Shown here: positions 12,041 to 22,175 of the stretch, in pieces
How the letters are laid out: each line of letters opens with the position of its first letter
Position numbering within the stretch: position 1 is the first letter of the stretch
Assembly (NCBI GenBank): GCA_947568835.1
Contig: OX387609.1
Location: forward strand, 14,563,708 to 14,627,707
Direction of reading: 5' to 3'
Length of the DNA stretch: 64,000 bases
Source: Protonemura montana
Lineage: Eukaryota; Arthropoda; Insecta; Plecoptera; Nemouridae
Notes under the pieces: generated by a model
Told to the model about the DNA's origin: nothing
The model's database searches: none
Seen by the model: the letters and a program-made list of their open reading frames with translations, nothing else
Made by a program: the position numbers and the translations under genes

Positions 12041-12435
12041 ACGTCAATGTTACAGTCTCTGCGTGAAAGATGGCCGCCAAATGACTACCTTACCGACAAA
12101 AATGCAGAGTACCGGAACATCACGTTAAGTGGAGCCACTGTCGTATGAAATTTAATTTCGATATTTCTCGTAGGTTCTTCGCTTTTTAATATCGTTACGT
12201 GTTTATCAATCGTTGAGGTAAACATTGATGGAGATTTTTTGAGCATGAAAAGTCTGATAAGCGAGTTAACCTACGAGAAATATCGAAATTAAATTTCATA
12301 CGACAGTGGCTCCACTTAACGTGATGTTCCGGTACTCTGCATTTTTGTCGGTAAGGTAGTCATTTGGCGGCCATCTTTCACGCAGAGACTGTAACATTGA
12401 CGTTCTATCTCTACCTAGAACCTACACTCAACGGT
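11542..12435. mobile_element. Foldback element with a tandemly expanded arm
   Basis: 12030-12435 is a large hairpin: the left arm (GTTACAGTCTCTGCGTGAAA, GGCCGCCAAATGACTACCTT and so on) is matched almost base for base in reverse complement from about 12250 to 12435, with a short spacer around 12200-12250. The outer end, CCGTTGAGTGTAGG, is present once on the right but about ten times on the left as a 45-47-bp tandem array (11542-12040). Drosophila FB and Galileo elements are known to have tandem repeats in their inverted termini. No transposase frame is present, so the element would be non-autonomous. Confidence 0.85.
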
Positions 12436-12857
12436 TATAGTCCTTCAAAGTTGCAACTGTCAAAAGAAACACAGGCTAACCTTTCATGACGTCACTTTGC
12501 AACTATTACCTCAAGCAACGTCACTGTTTTTCAATCTAGTTTGTTCTATGAAAGAAAAACGCGAAAGATTTCAAGAGTTTGCTCGGGAATCACGTGGGTG
12601 CTGGAAAGACGTGAAGATAGATCTCGGCGCGGTGCGACGCGGCCAAGAATACGTAATGAGCTCAGAAGATGCGGACTCGGGTGTTTTTAGTTGGGACGTT
12701 GCTCGCCCAAAACACCACAGTTTAATTATTTCCTGGGGGTCCAACCATCGAGGCGGGATAGAGGAGTGGTGCAGGGTTTCATTTTCCGAATTTCCATAAT
12801 ATTTTGCGCAGACGTAGCTTCTTGCTAAAGTCAACTACGTCGTCACTGTTTTAGTAT

Positions 12858-13220
12858 TATCAACACTATAACCGTCTCAAAAGTTGATGCCCAAACGGGG
12901 ACTCGAACACCGATCTCCACCTGTCGCGGGTGTTGCTCTGAACCATTGAGCTACTTGGACACTGGGTTTTTGAGACGATTTTAATGTATTTGATGAGAAT
13001 GACGGATCTCCAAGGAGTAGAACCAAGAGGCTGTGAATACTCACAGTCACTCTGGTTCTAGTGACGCTATATCACGTCACAGCCTGTCAAACTCGAGTAG
13101 CTACAATTTGACGTTGGATGCGTTGTATTTTAGTTGAAATCTTATTTAAATTGCAAACGCTTGCAATGCGCGGTTTTTTATTATAATTATGAACACTTTA
13201 AACGTCTCAAAAATTGATGT
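12858..13220 (-). mobile_element. tRNA-headed element with internal palindrome
   Basis: The tRNA-like head is at 12888-12960 (minus). It is followed by GAGACGATTTTAATGTATTTG and a conserved module with the palindrome GTGAATACTCAC at about 13034-13045 and CACTCTGGTTCTAGTGACG. The 3' part, with CTTATTTAAATTGCAAACGC, is the terminal module of the family and may start a second truncated copy. Confidence 0.7.
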
Positions 13221-13540
13221 CGTCACTGTTTTAGCGGCTATGCGTGAGTGAAATCTGAGAGAAAAAAAAACCCGGGAAAACAGGGAAATAGAGCGACTTT
13301 TAAAAGCGTACCTCTAGCCGTCTAATGTCACTGGAATTGTGAAAATCAATGTGTACCTACATGAATGTAAATGTACAGGTTATGTAACAACAGCTGTTCT
13401 CGAGAGATCTTTGCAAATGGCCGCCACCTAAACGCAGCCCACATAGCAGACAATTTCCGCCTCCACTTTGGATATAGGCCAGGTTGAGACAAACTTAGCT
13501 GCTGCAGGATACAGTTAGAAAGAAAATCTACTTGAGAAAA

Positions 13541-13905
13541 GTTTCTGCGTGAAAGATGGCCACCAAATTTACCACTTTACCGACAAAACTGTAGGATGCC
13601 GATAAAAGCCCAAAGGTGGAGTCACCGTCGTGCAAAATTCAATTTCGTTATTTCTCGCAGATTACTCGCATTTGAGACTGGTTTGCACTCAATTAGTCTT
13701 TATTAATGCTAACCTCAACGATTGATTAACAGGTATCGATATGTTGAGTCGTGATTATTTATAATTGTAGAGATTTGTTAAAAAGGACGGCTGCAAGCGC
13801 CATCTGTAATCGCCTTCTGTTACCACGTGTTATCGGCCTCGTTTGCTCAGCAGTTAGCTCAACTCTCTGTGATTCTAACCTACAAAATCAACGCTGCTAC
13901 GTTAT
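13541..13905. mobile_element. Diverged relative of the foldback element
   Basis: It starts like the foldback arm (TCTGCGTGAAAGATGGCCAC, ACTTTACCGACAAAA) and then runs into a body with GCAGATTACTCGCATTTGAG and CACGTGTTATCGGCCTCGTT. The same body appears at about 54860-55200 in the PPP2R3 intron. It looks like a separate subfamily sharing the outer arm. Confidence 0.65.
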
Positions 13906-13907
13906 AG

Positions 13908-14335
13908 CGTTGAGTGTGCAGGTTATAGTTAGAGAAACAACGTCAATGTTACAGTCTCTGCGTGAAAGATGGCCGCTAAATGACTACCTTACCGACAAAA
14001 ATGCAGAGTACCAGAACATCACGTTAAGTGGAGCCACTGTCGTATGAAATTTTATTTCGATATTTCTCGTAGGTTACTCGCTTTTTAATATCGTTACGTG
14101 TTTATCAATCGTTGAGGTAAACATTGATGGAGATTTTTAAGCATGAAAAGTCTCAAAAGCGAGTTAACTTACGAGAAATATCGAAATTAAAATTCATACG
14201 ACAGTGGCTCCACTTAACGTGATGTTCAGGTACTCTGCATTTTTTTCGGTAAGGTAGTCATTTGGCGGCCATCTTTCACGCAGAGACTGTAACATTGACG
14301 TTGTTTCTCTACCTTTAACCTACACTCAGCGGTTA
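13908..14335. mobile_element. Foldback element, second full copy, unexpanded arms
   Basis: The same hairpin as at 12030-12435, with each arm bearing a single GTTGAGTGT/ACACTCAGC terminus flanked by TTATAG. The arms pair over roughly 180 bp with scattered mismatches. It shows the basic structure from which the expanded copy could have arisen. Confidence 0.85.
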
Positions 14336-15428
14336 TAGTGAACCGTGGTTAAGTGGACTGGTTTTTGTCAGTGATTTTTGTCAATGGTCATTGCTTATTT
14401 CACACTTTCTCTGGAGGCGTGCCAAGATGCTGAGAGGAAATCAAACCATCACAGAATCGATCTTATCTCAAACGGGTCGGTACATATCTCAAACTCCCAG
14501 CGCAAACATGTCACGTTTCCTTCGTATATTACGTCAAAAGAGCCCCAAATGATATCAATATTTACTCCAAAAACACCGGCCACAATTCATGACCTTGCCA
14601 ACCAATCTGATTTATAAATTCTAATAACGCTGCAAAATTTTGACGTTGCTGCAACAGAAATTTCGAGATTTCTTTGTTAAAAAAATACTTGTAATTATTT
14701 AAATCGACTCCAGCTGCGAGGGTAGCAATGTGTGAATTGTAAAAACATGATCAATTACAGTTCTTCTCCTCGAAAATGTGCGAGCAAATTTCCCCAATTA
14801 CCATCAGAATCTTCTCATTTGTAGCCAGATTTGACATTGAAATAATCACCGCAATTAGTATTTCTACCTCGACTTCACTCGGAATTAGAAACTTTTACTA
14901 AAACTAATGTTAAGTTAAACTATTTAACATAAATATATCAAATTATCTGACAGGCAAAATGTATGAATGGTGGATCTGGCGGTTCACAATATTTTTTGTT
15001 TCACCTATGCTCTGTGCCACGACGTACAAATAGGTTGGGATCCGTTGCCGTTGTCTCTCTCCTCGTCAGTTTCACCTGTACCTAATAATCTCTCCCGTTT
15101 TGACACAATTCTAGAAGGAGGAAACAATTTAGTCGATCAATATTTTGTTTCAAATTCAATGCAAGATATAAATTATCAACTGTTTACTACTTTCAAAGTT
15201 CGTTGCCATGACGATTCGATTGACATATTTCATTCAAATTCGTTTCTATGGATACAGTCCGAAAATAAATTAATCTAACAATCAAATAATTCAATCACAA
15301 CAATCTGAAAATACAGACTCCATTTCAGTTCCATATATAAGATTAATTAATAAAGCGTTTGATTGGTAAATAGGACATAGGATTTATTCAATTATCATCC
15401 GATAATAGATTTCAGGGGAAGCCTCGAG
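14336..15428. other. No gene recognised
   Basis: AT-rich unique sequence. Two plus-strand open frames of 79 and 103 codons (14378-14617, 14967-15278) have no recognisable motif and no splice context that I trust. Confidence 0.4.
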
Positions 15429-16608
15429 TTTCCCCCCTGAATAAAGTTTCCCCCCTGAATAAAGTTTCCCTCTGACTAAAGTTCCCCCCTGACTAAAGTC
15501 CCCCCCTGACTAAAGTTCCCCCTGACTAAAGTTCCCCCCTGACTAAAGTTCCCCCCTGACTAAATTTTCCCCCCTGACTAAAGTTCCCCCCTGACTAAAG
15601 TTCCCCCCTGACTAAAGTTCCCCCCTGACTAAAGTTCCCCCCTGACTAAAGTTCCCCCCCTGACTAAAGTTCCCCCCCTGACTAAAGTTCCCCCCTGACT
15701 AAAGTTCCCCCCTGACTAAAGTTCCCCCCCTGACTAAAGTTCCCCCCCTGACTAAAGTTCCCCCTGACTAAAGTTCCACCTGACTAAAGTTCACCCTGAC
15801 TAAAGTTTCCCCCCTGACTAAAGTTCCCCCCTGACTAAAGTTCCCCCCTGAATAAAGTTCCCCCTGACTAAAGTACCCCCTGACTAAAGTTCCCCCCTGA
15901 CTAAAGTTTCCCCCTGACTAAAGTTCCCCTCTGACTAAAGTTCCCCCCTGACTAAAGTTCCCCCCTGAATAAAGTTTCCCCCTGACTAAAGTTCCCCCCT
16001 GACTAAAGTTTCCCCCTGACTAAAGTTCCCCCTGACTAAAGTTCCCCCCTGACTAAAGTTCCCCCCTGACTAAAGTTTCCCCCTGACTAAAGTTCCCCCC
16101 TGACTAAAGTTCCCCCTGACTTAAGTTCCCCCCTGACTAAAGTTCCCCCTGACTAAAGTTCCCCCCTGACTAAAGTTCCCCCTGACTTAAGTTCCCCCCT
16201 GACTAAAGTTCCCCCCTGAATAAAGTTTCCCCCTGACTAAAGTTCCCCCTGACTAAAGTTTCCCCCCTGACTAAAGTTCCCCTCTGACTAAAGTTCCCCC
16301 TGACTTAAGTTCCCCCCTGACTAAAGTTCCCCCCTGACTAAAGTTCCCCCTGACTAAAGTTCCCCCCTGACTAAAGTTTCCCCCTGACTAAAGTTTCCCC
16401 CTGACTAAAGTCCCCCCTGACTAAAGTTCCCCCCTGACTAAAGTTTCCCCCTGACTAAAGTTCCCCCCTGACTAAAGTTTCCCCCTGACTAAAGTTCCCC
16501 CCTGACTAAAGTTCCCCCCCTGAATAAAGTTCCCCCTGACTAAAGTTCCCCCCTGACTAAAGTTCCCCCCCTGACTAAAGTTCCCCCCTGACTAAAGTTC
16601 CCCCCTGG
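15429..16608. repeat. C-rich 17-bp minisatellite
   Basis: About 68 head-to-tail copies of a unit like TTCCCCCCTGACTAAAG. The C-run length varies from four to seven, and variants (GAATAAAG, GACTTAAG) recur in blocks. The G-rich complement has short G4-G6 runs every 17 bp. Confidence 0.97.
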
Positions 16609-16625
16609 ACTCGAGTCACGATCGG

Positions 16626-17262
16626 TGATGCACCGCAGCGTTAAGACGCCTTAGGTTCGCTTAGCACCGCTGACAGGTTCGACGCCACCAATCGATAGGA
16701 CGACGCCGTCGGCGCCGGGCGTCGCGACGACCGGCGCTCGCGAATCACTTCCGAGTCAGTGGACACGGAGTGGGATGCTGATACCTGGATCGGGCGCGTT
16801 GGAAATACCGTTCCTCGTGAGATCACCGAAGTTAAGCAACACTGCGCTGGGTCAGGTATTGGATGGGTGACCACTGAACGGTTTGGCGTGTTGGAAACAC
16901 CGGTCCTCGTGAGATCACTGAAGTTAAGCAACACTACGCTGGGTCAGGTATTGGATGGGTGACCATCATACACATGACCAGTTCTGTTCGGGAGAGAGGT
17001 TGGAGGGATGAAAGTTAAGCAGCACTGCGCTGGGTCAGGTATTGGATGGGTGACCATCATACACATGACCAGTTCTGTTCGGGAGAGAGGTTGGAGGGAT
17101 GAAAGATAAGCAGCACTGCGCTGGGTCAGGTATTGGATGGGTGACCATCATACACATGACCAGTTCTGTTCGGGAGAGAGGTTGGAGGGATGAAAGTTAA
17201 GCAACACTGCGCTGGGTCATGTATTGGATGGGTGACCATCATACACATGACCAGTTCTGTTC
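16626..17262 (+). mobile_element. tRNA-like stretch followed by a 5S-derived SINE array
   Basis: 16626-16690 contains GCAGCGTTAAGACGCC and GGTTCGACGCC, weakly like pol III boxes A and B; I am unsure of it. From about 16795 two nearly complete 5S-like heads (GTTGGAAATACCGTTCCTCG, then GTGTTGGAAACACCGGTCCT) are followed by 91-bp monomers of the same kind as in the 2849-bp repeat, here on the plus strand. The array ends at about 17262 within a monomer. Confidence 0.75.
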
Positions 17263-17762
17263 GGGAGAGATGTCTCGACGCACTGCAATTCTCGTCCAAA
17301 CGTCGCCACAGATTCGAAAATAATCACAAGTCGGGTTCGCGGCACGAGATGTAAAATGTATGTGTTCGGAAACTTAATCAAGTTCCACGTGGACCAGCGC
17401 GGTGATCGGAGTTGGGTGGGCAAGTCGGTAATTCGATCTCGACGCTACGAGAATGGAATGGCGAAGTTAGGCGAACCTGGTTAGTGAACTTTATTGCCGC
17501 CAGAGCTCGAATGTCCTAATGGATAGCCGCCATTTTTTATCAGCTGTAAATTTCAAACAACATTTTCAAGACTAATCTGTCATTCGTTTGGGTTGAGTAA
17601 CTCACGTCATAAAACCTTTTATTGTTTTTATCTTCTTTGCTCGACTGCAAATTGCTGACAAAGACGGTAAAAATTAAAGAAACGGGCGCTATAAAAATAT
17701 ATGTCAATGTAACGGGGACAATCTACTTGCAAGGATAATCAAATAAGGGTAAAACGACTATA

Positions 17763-18910
17763 ACATTGCTACAGTCTAGCCCGCGAGAGAAGATACCAGC
17801 ACAAGGACTGTCCCTGCATTGCTACAGCCTAGCCCGTGAGAGAAGATACCAGCACAATGACTGTCCCCTGCATTGCTACAGTCTAGCCCGTGAGAGAATA
17901 TACCAGCACAAGGACTGTCCCCTGCATTGCTACAGTCTAGCCCGTGAGAGAAGATACCAGCACAAGGACTATCCCCTGCATTGCTACAGTCTAGCCCGTG
18001 AGAAAAGATGCCAGCATAGGGACTGTCCCTGCATTGCTACAGTCTAGCCTGTGAGAGAAGATACTAGCACAAGGACTGTCCCTGCATTGCTACAGTCTAG
18101 CCCGTGAGAGAATATACCAGCACAAGGTCTGTCCCCTGCATTGCAACAGTCTAGCCCGTGAGAGAAGATACCAGCACAAGGACTGTCCCTGCACTGCTAC
18201 AGTCTAGCCCGTGAGAGAAGATACCAGTACAAGGACTGTCCCTGCACTGCTACAGTCTAGCCCGTGAGAGAAAATACCAGTACAAGGATTGTCCCTGCAC
18301 TGCTACAGTCTAGCCCGTGAGAGAAAATACCAGTACAAGGACTGTCCCTTGCATTGCTACAGTCTAGCCCATGAGAGAAGATACCAGTGCAAGGACTGTC
18401 CCCTACATTGCTACAGTCTAGCCTTTGAGTGAAGATACCAGCATAAGGATTGCCCCCTGCATTGCTACAGTCTAGCCCGTGAGAGAAGATACCAGCACAA
18501 GGTCTGTCCCCTGCATTGCTACAGTCTAGCCCGTGAGAGAAGATACCAGCACAAAGACTGTCCCCTGCATTGCTACTGTCTAGCCTGTGAGAGAAGATAC
18601 CAGCACAAAGACTGTCCCCTGCATTGCTACAGTCTAGCCCGTGAGAGAAGATACCAGCACAAGGATTGTCCCTTGCATTGCTACAGTCTAGCCCGTGAGA
18701 GAAGATACCAGCACAAGGACTGTCCCCAGCATTGCTACAGTCTAGCCCGTAAGAGAAGATACCAGCACAAGGATTGTCCCTTGCATTGCTACAGTCTAGC
18801 CTGTGAGAGAAGATACCAGCACAAGGACTGGTCCCTGCATTGCTACAGTCTAGCCCGTGAGAGAAGATACCAGCTCAACGACTGTCCCCTGCATTGCTAC
18901 AGTCTAGTCC
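17763..18910. repeat. 54-bp minisatellite
   Basis: About 21 copies of a 53-54-bp unit with CATTGCTACAGTCTAGCCCG, TGAGAGAAGATACCAGCACA and AGGACTGTCCCCTG. Because 54 is a multiple of three, runs of exact units stay open and read as an 18-residue peptide repeat, but 53-bp units break the phase and there is no gene context. I treat it as non-coding. Confidence 0.95.
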
Positions 18911-20985
18911 GTAAAATGTGGCGGCCATTGCTTTGAGATGGCAACTCTCTGACAGTGCAAACATGGCGGTCATTGCTTGGAGATGGCTTCTCTCTGTCGC
19001 TGTCCTTATCGGCTACGCTGCTGTCACTGGGAATTAAGCTGCTCGCTGCTGGAACTTCTTCAAGATCCGTCCCGACTTCGACGGCGATGAATAAATTGTG
19101 AACGAAGCTAAGCTACTTTTAATCACACTCACTTAGATCAAGAGAACGGAGCCGCCATTGAAAGCGCTTTCCTTTCCCGCGATTCGGCGCCGAGGATTAT
19201 ACATATTTCACACACAAAAGCGTCTCGTAGCTTAGCACTGGTAATAAAAAAGAAAGTTTTTACTTCAGAATATAAATAGCAGGTAAAAGAAGGTATTTGA
19301 AATCTTGCGATGAGATTTTCTTTAAGGATATCGTATGATTTTCCAAGTCACTCGAAACGTGATAGCATTGTGATATTGAGAAGCACGTGCCGATTTGTCT
19401 TCTTGTGTTTGTAACAAAACAGACGCTCGAGGCGGGCACATAGTTCTAATTAAATGTATAATTACCTACCACCCCTCATTAATACGTGACTGGAATTACA
19501 CCCCTTGCTACTCTATATCCACTCCGCCTAGAGCAACGTTTGAAGAGAAAGCAGCATCCAGGGTGGAAGAACCCTAATTTGACACAAGGTTTGGAGTATT
19601 TCAACTAGAAACAATCTTCAATTGGAAACAGTTTAAAACAAAAATTCACGTCATTTCATTACTTAACATTTTGATGGTTCTTTTGTTGAGTTCTTCATTT
19701 CCTTAAAGATTTTACCGCGTTTTTCAAACTTAATTAAACCCGTCGAGTTAACTGTGAAAGTGCGCTGTGACGCTAGAAAAGTGAACTAAACGAGCTGTTA
19801 GTTGACAAATGTCATGTTTAATCTACGAGAAGAAATATAAATAGTTCAGTAACCACAATGGGTGATCGAAGATCAAATCTTCTTATATCTAATATGTATC
19901 ATGTAATTGATAAGAGAAGCGAAATAATCAATTTCACAAACAACCCCAGAAAAAATCCCTTTTGTGTATGTTTATTTTTTGTTCGCGCTGTAGCAGCCAA
20001 ACGACTGCTTCGATTTCAACGAAATTTGCAAAGCACATTTTCGTGTTTTTAATTTAGACCCCCTGCGTTTTTCACCAAAATCGGTCAAAGAGTTTTGAAA
20101 CTATTCAAAATTTACAAAAGAATTTCAGATTTTGTACCGTTTTGAATATTGCCAAATGTATTCAACAAATTCTTTTCACCAAAGGCTGCAAAAATGTGAA
20201 AAACATCAAAGTTGTTGTGACGTGTTGGTTTCGAGTGTGTTTTCTTCCTCTTGCTCTTCACAAATTTCCGGATTTAATATTGTGTATTTTTGTTGTTTTG
20301 CTTTGATCTATGCAATAAATCAGCTTCTAATTTTGTTATCCTTAATTATCGTTACGCTTATCTTACAAAGCAACAGATCTGTTTGGTAGAGTACCTATAA
20401 TAATAATAATATAAGGTCATACCCCTGAATAGCACCATTAAAATACTCCACAACCGTTGCGTGCTTGTTTCAAGGTTAGAATTCTACTATCATTTGAATT
20501 CTAGTTGCTTGCAGTAAAGAGTTTTGTTCAGGTTCAAACGGGTCTATGTTAAAACTGACATTCGAGACACAGCGAGAATATAACCGCCTGGTTGCCAGGT
20601 AAGAACTAATTACTCTGAGCTAGCTGTCATTACAGGCAACAATATTTGGGTAAGAGATGCGTTCTTTGCCGATCATGGCTGACCCCGCAGTTGAAATATT
20701 GTCTCAGGTTTTGAAATCGTCGAATTCCATGGACAACAGACGCCGTGAACGCTGTTTGCACGGAGTTTAGAAGATTTCCGTTATAAATACAAAATAGATC
20801 AACCTCTCGCTTACAGACTCTTGACATCTTAACTCCATCGAAAATGACAGTGACGTTGATAAAAGAGTAAATTGATAGCTATTTGTTATTGGATTTTAGC
20901 AAGGTTCTTGGCAAACAATTCAAATTAAGTAATCAAGTAAGCTTGACCACCTCTCAACTAAAAACCGCAAGGCAGTGACATAGAT
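18911..20985. other. No gene recognised; a short hydrophobic open frame at 18963
   Basis: 18909-19010 contains two imperfect copies of a 49-bp segment with ATGGCGGTCATTGCTTGGAG. The ATG at 18963 starts a 24-codon frame with a signal-peptide-like hydrophobic run, which then stops. The rest is AT-rich with no recognisable coding region. Confidence 0.35.
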
Positions 20986-21095
20986 TAGTTTTAACAAAAA
21001 CTATTTGAACTGGATTTTGAATGCTATGTAAAGAACAACTAAATTTCCCAACGTTTCTTAACTTATAACGGGTACTTCTTCAAAGGGTTCCTTAT
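20986..21095. mobile_element. Single arm of the foldback MITE family
   Basis: Contains TAACAAAAACTATTTGAACT, TTTTGAATGCTA and AACTAAATTTCCCAACGTTT, the arm of the hairpin MITEs at 25770, 32701 and 60201. The matching arm is missing. Confidence 0.75.
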
Positions 21096-22017
21096 TTTTT
21101 ATTTATTTTGAATGACACTAAAGTGCAACTATTTCCTAGTTATAAATCAAGTCTAGGTTCCTGTATGTACAAAGTTACATCAAGTTAATTCCATCAAGAT
21201 GAAGTGTAAGGAACTCATCCCGGCTAGACAATAGGTTTTCAGTAAGGAATATTGCTTGTCTATTGTTAAAGACCATGGCAACTTCGGCGTTCTTAATTGC
21301 TACCGGTAGCTTGTAAGTTTTTCTGTCCTCGTCGAGGATTTTGAAGTGATAGAAACGATGACTTTTGACAGCAACGTTTCTACGCTCATTGTCATACATT
21401 TTGCATGTCAGCAAAACCTAGATTTAAACCTAGCTATCGAATCACTCAACGTGATATCACTAGTGATGAGTTATCACTGTTCCTACCTGCTATGTTGGAG
21501 CGAAGTCTTTTGGCGAAGCGACGTCGCGACGGGAGCAGAGAGCGTCGCGTGCACAACGTACGCCGACCGAGGTAGGACACCGACTGGCCCAGCTGGAGCT
21601 GCCTCGGCACCGCCCCCCCTCCCCCCAACCCCTATCCGCAACCCCAACCCCTAAATGTACCCTAGTGCCTCAGCTGAATCGCTTGAAATTCAAGGCAAAT
21701 TCAATTTTGAGAGATTTTATTTCTGAAGGATCTTAAGCGTACTTTGGAAGGTATAATGAGTTGAGATAAGATGAGATTGCAAATCTTTACAATTGAATAA
21801 ATAAAGGGTTTTCGTTCCAGTTAAAGCTAATAAACCAGTCGAGAAAAGTGACGATTTAACGGTTTAAGGGTTCTTCTGATCTTTCACAGGTAATTTAATC
21901 TCTAATCTCCGGATTCTCGATTATTGTCTACAACATCGACGGAAATTGCTCGGGCTGTCTCCAGATTCTTAAATAATTGATAATAAGATATATAAAAAAA
22001 AGGTAAACATGATCTCT
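21096..22017. other. No gene recognised; GC-rich island at 21490-21660
   Basis: 21490-21660 is CpG-rich and open in more than one frame, with arginine-rich and proline-rich translations. It could be an exon or CpG island, but no homologue comes to mind and flanking splice signals are not convincing. Confidence 0.3.
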
Positions 22018-22175
22018 CAATCGTCTCAAAAATTGATGACCAAACGCGTACTCGAACCCCGGTCTCCACCTATCGCAGGTGTTGCTCTGAACCATTGAGC
22101 TATTTGGACATCAATTTTTGAGACGGTTATGGTGTTGTTAATAATAAAATACCCCGCGCATTGCAAGCGTTACTT
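22018..22175 (-). mobile_element. tRNA-headed palindromic element
   Basis: The tRNA-like head is at 22037-22109 (minus). It is bounded by CGTCTCAAAAATTGATG on the left and CATCAATTTTTGAGACGGTT on the right, so the whole copy can fold back with the tRNA at its centre. TTGTTAATAATAAAATACCC follows, as in sister copies. Confidence 0.75.

Noticed and set aside
11542-18910. CRISPR array
   Set aside because: The repeats are contiguous tandem units with no unique spacers, in a spliced eukaryotic genome.
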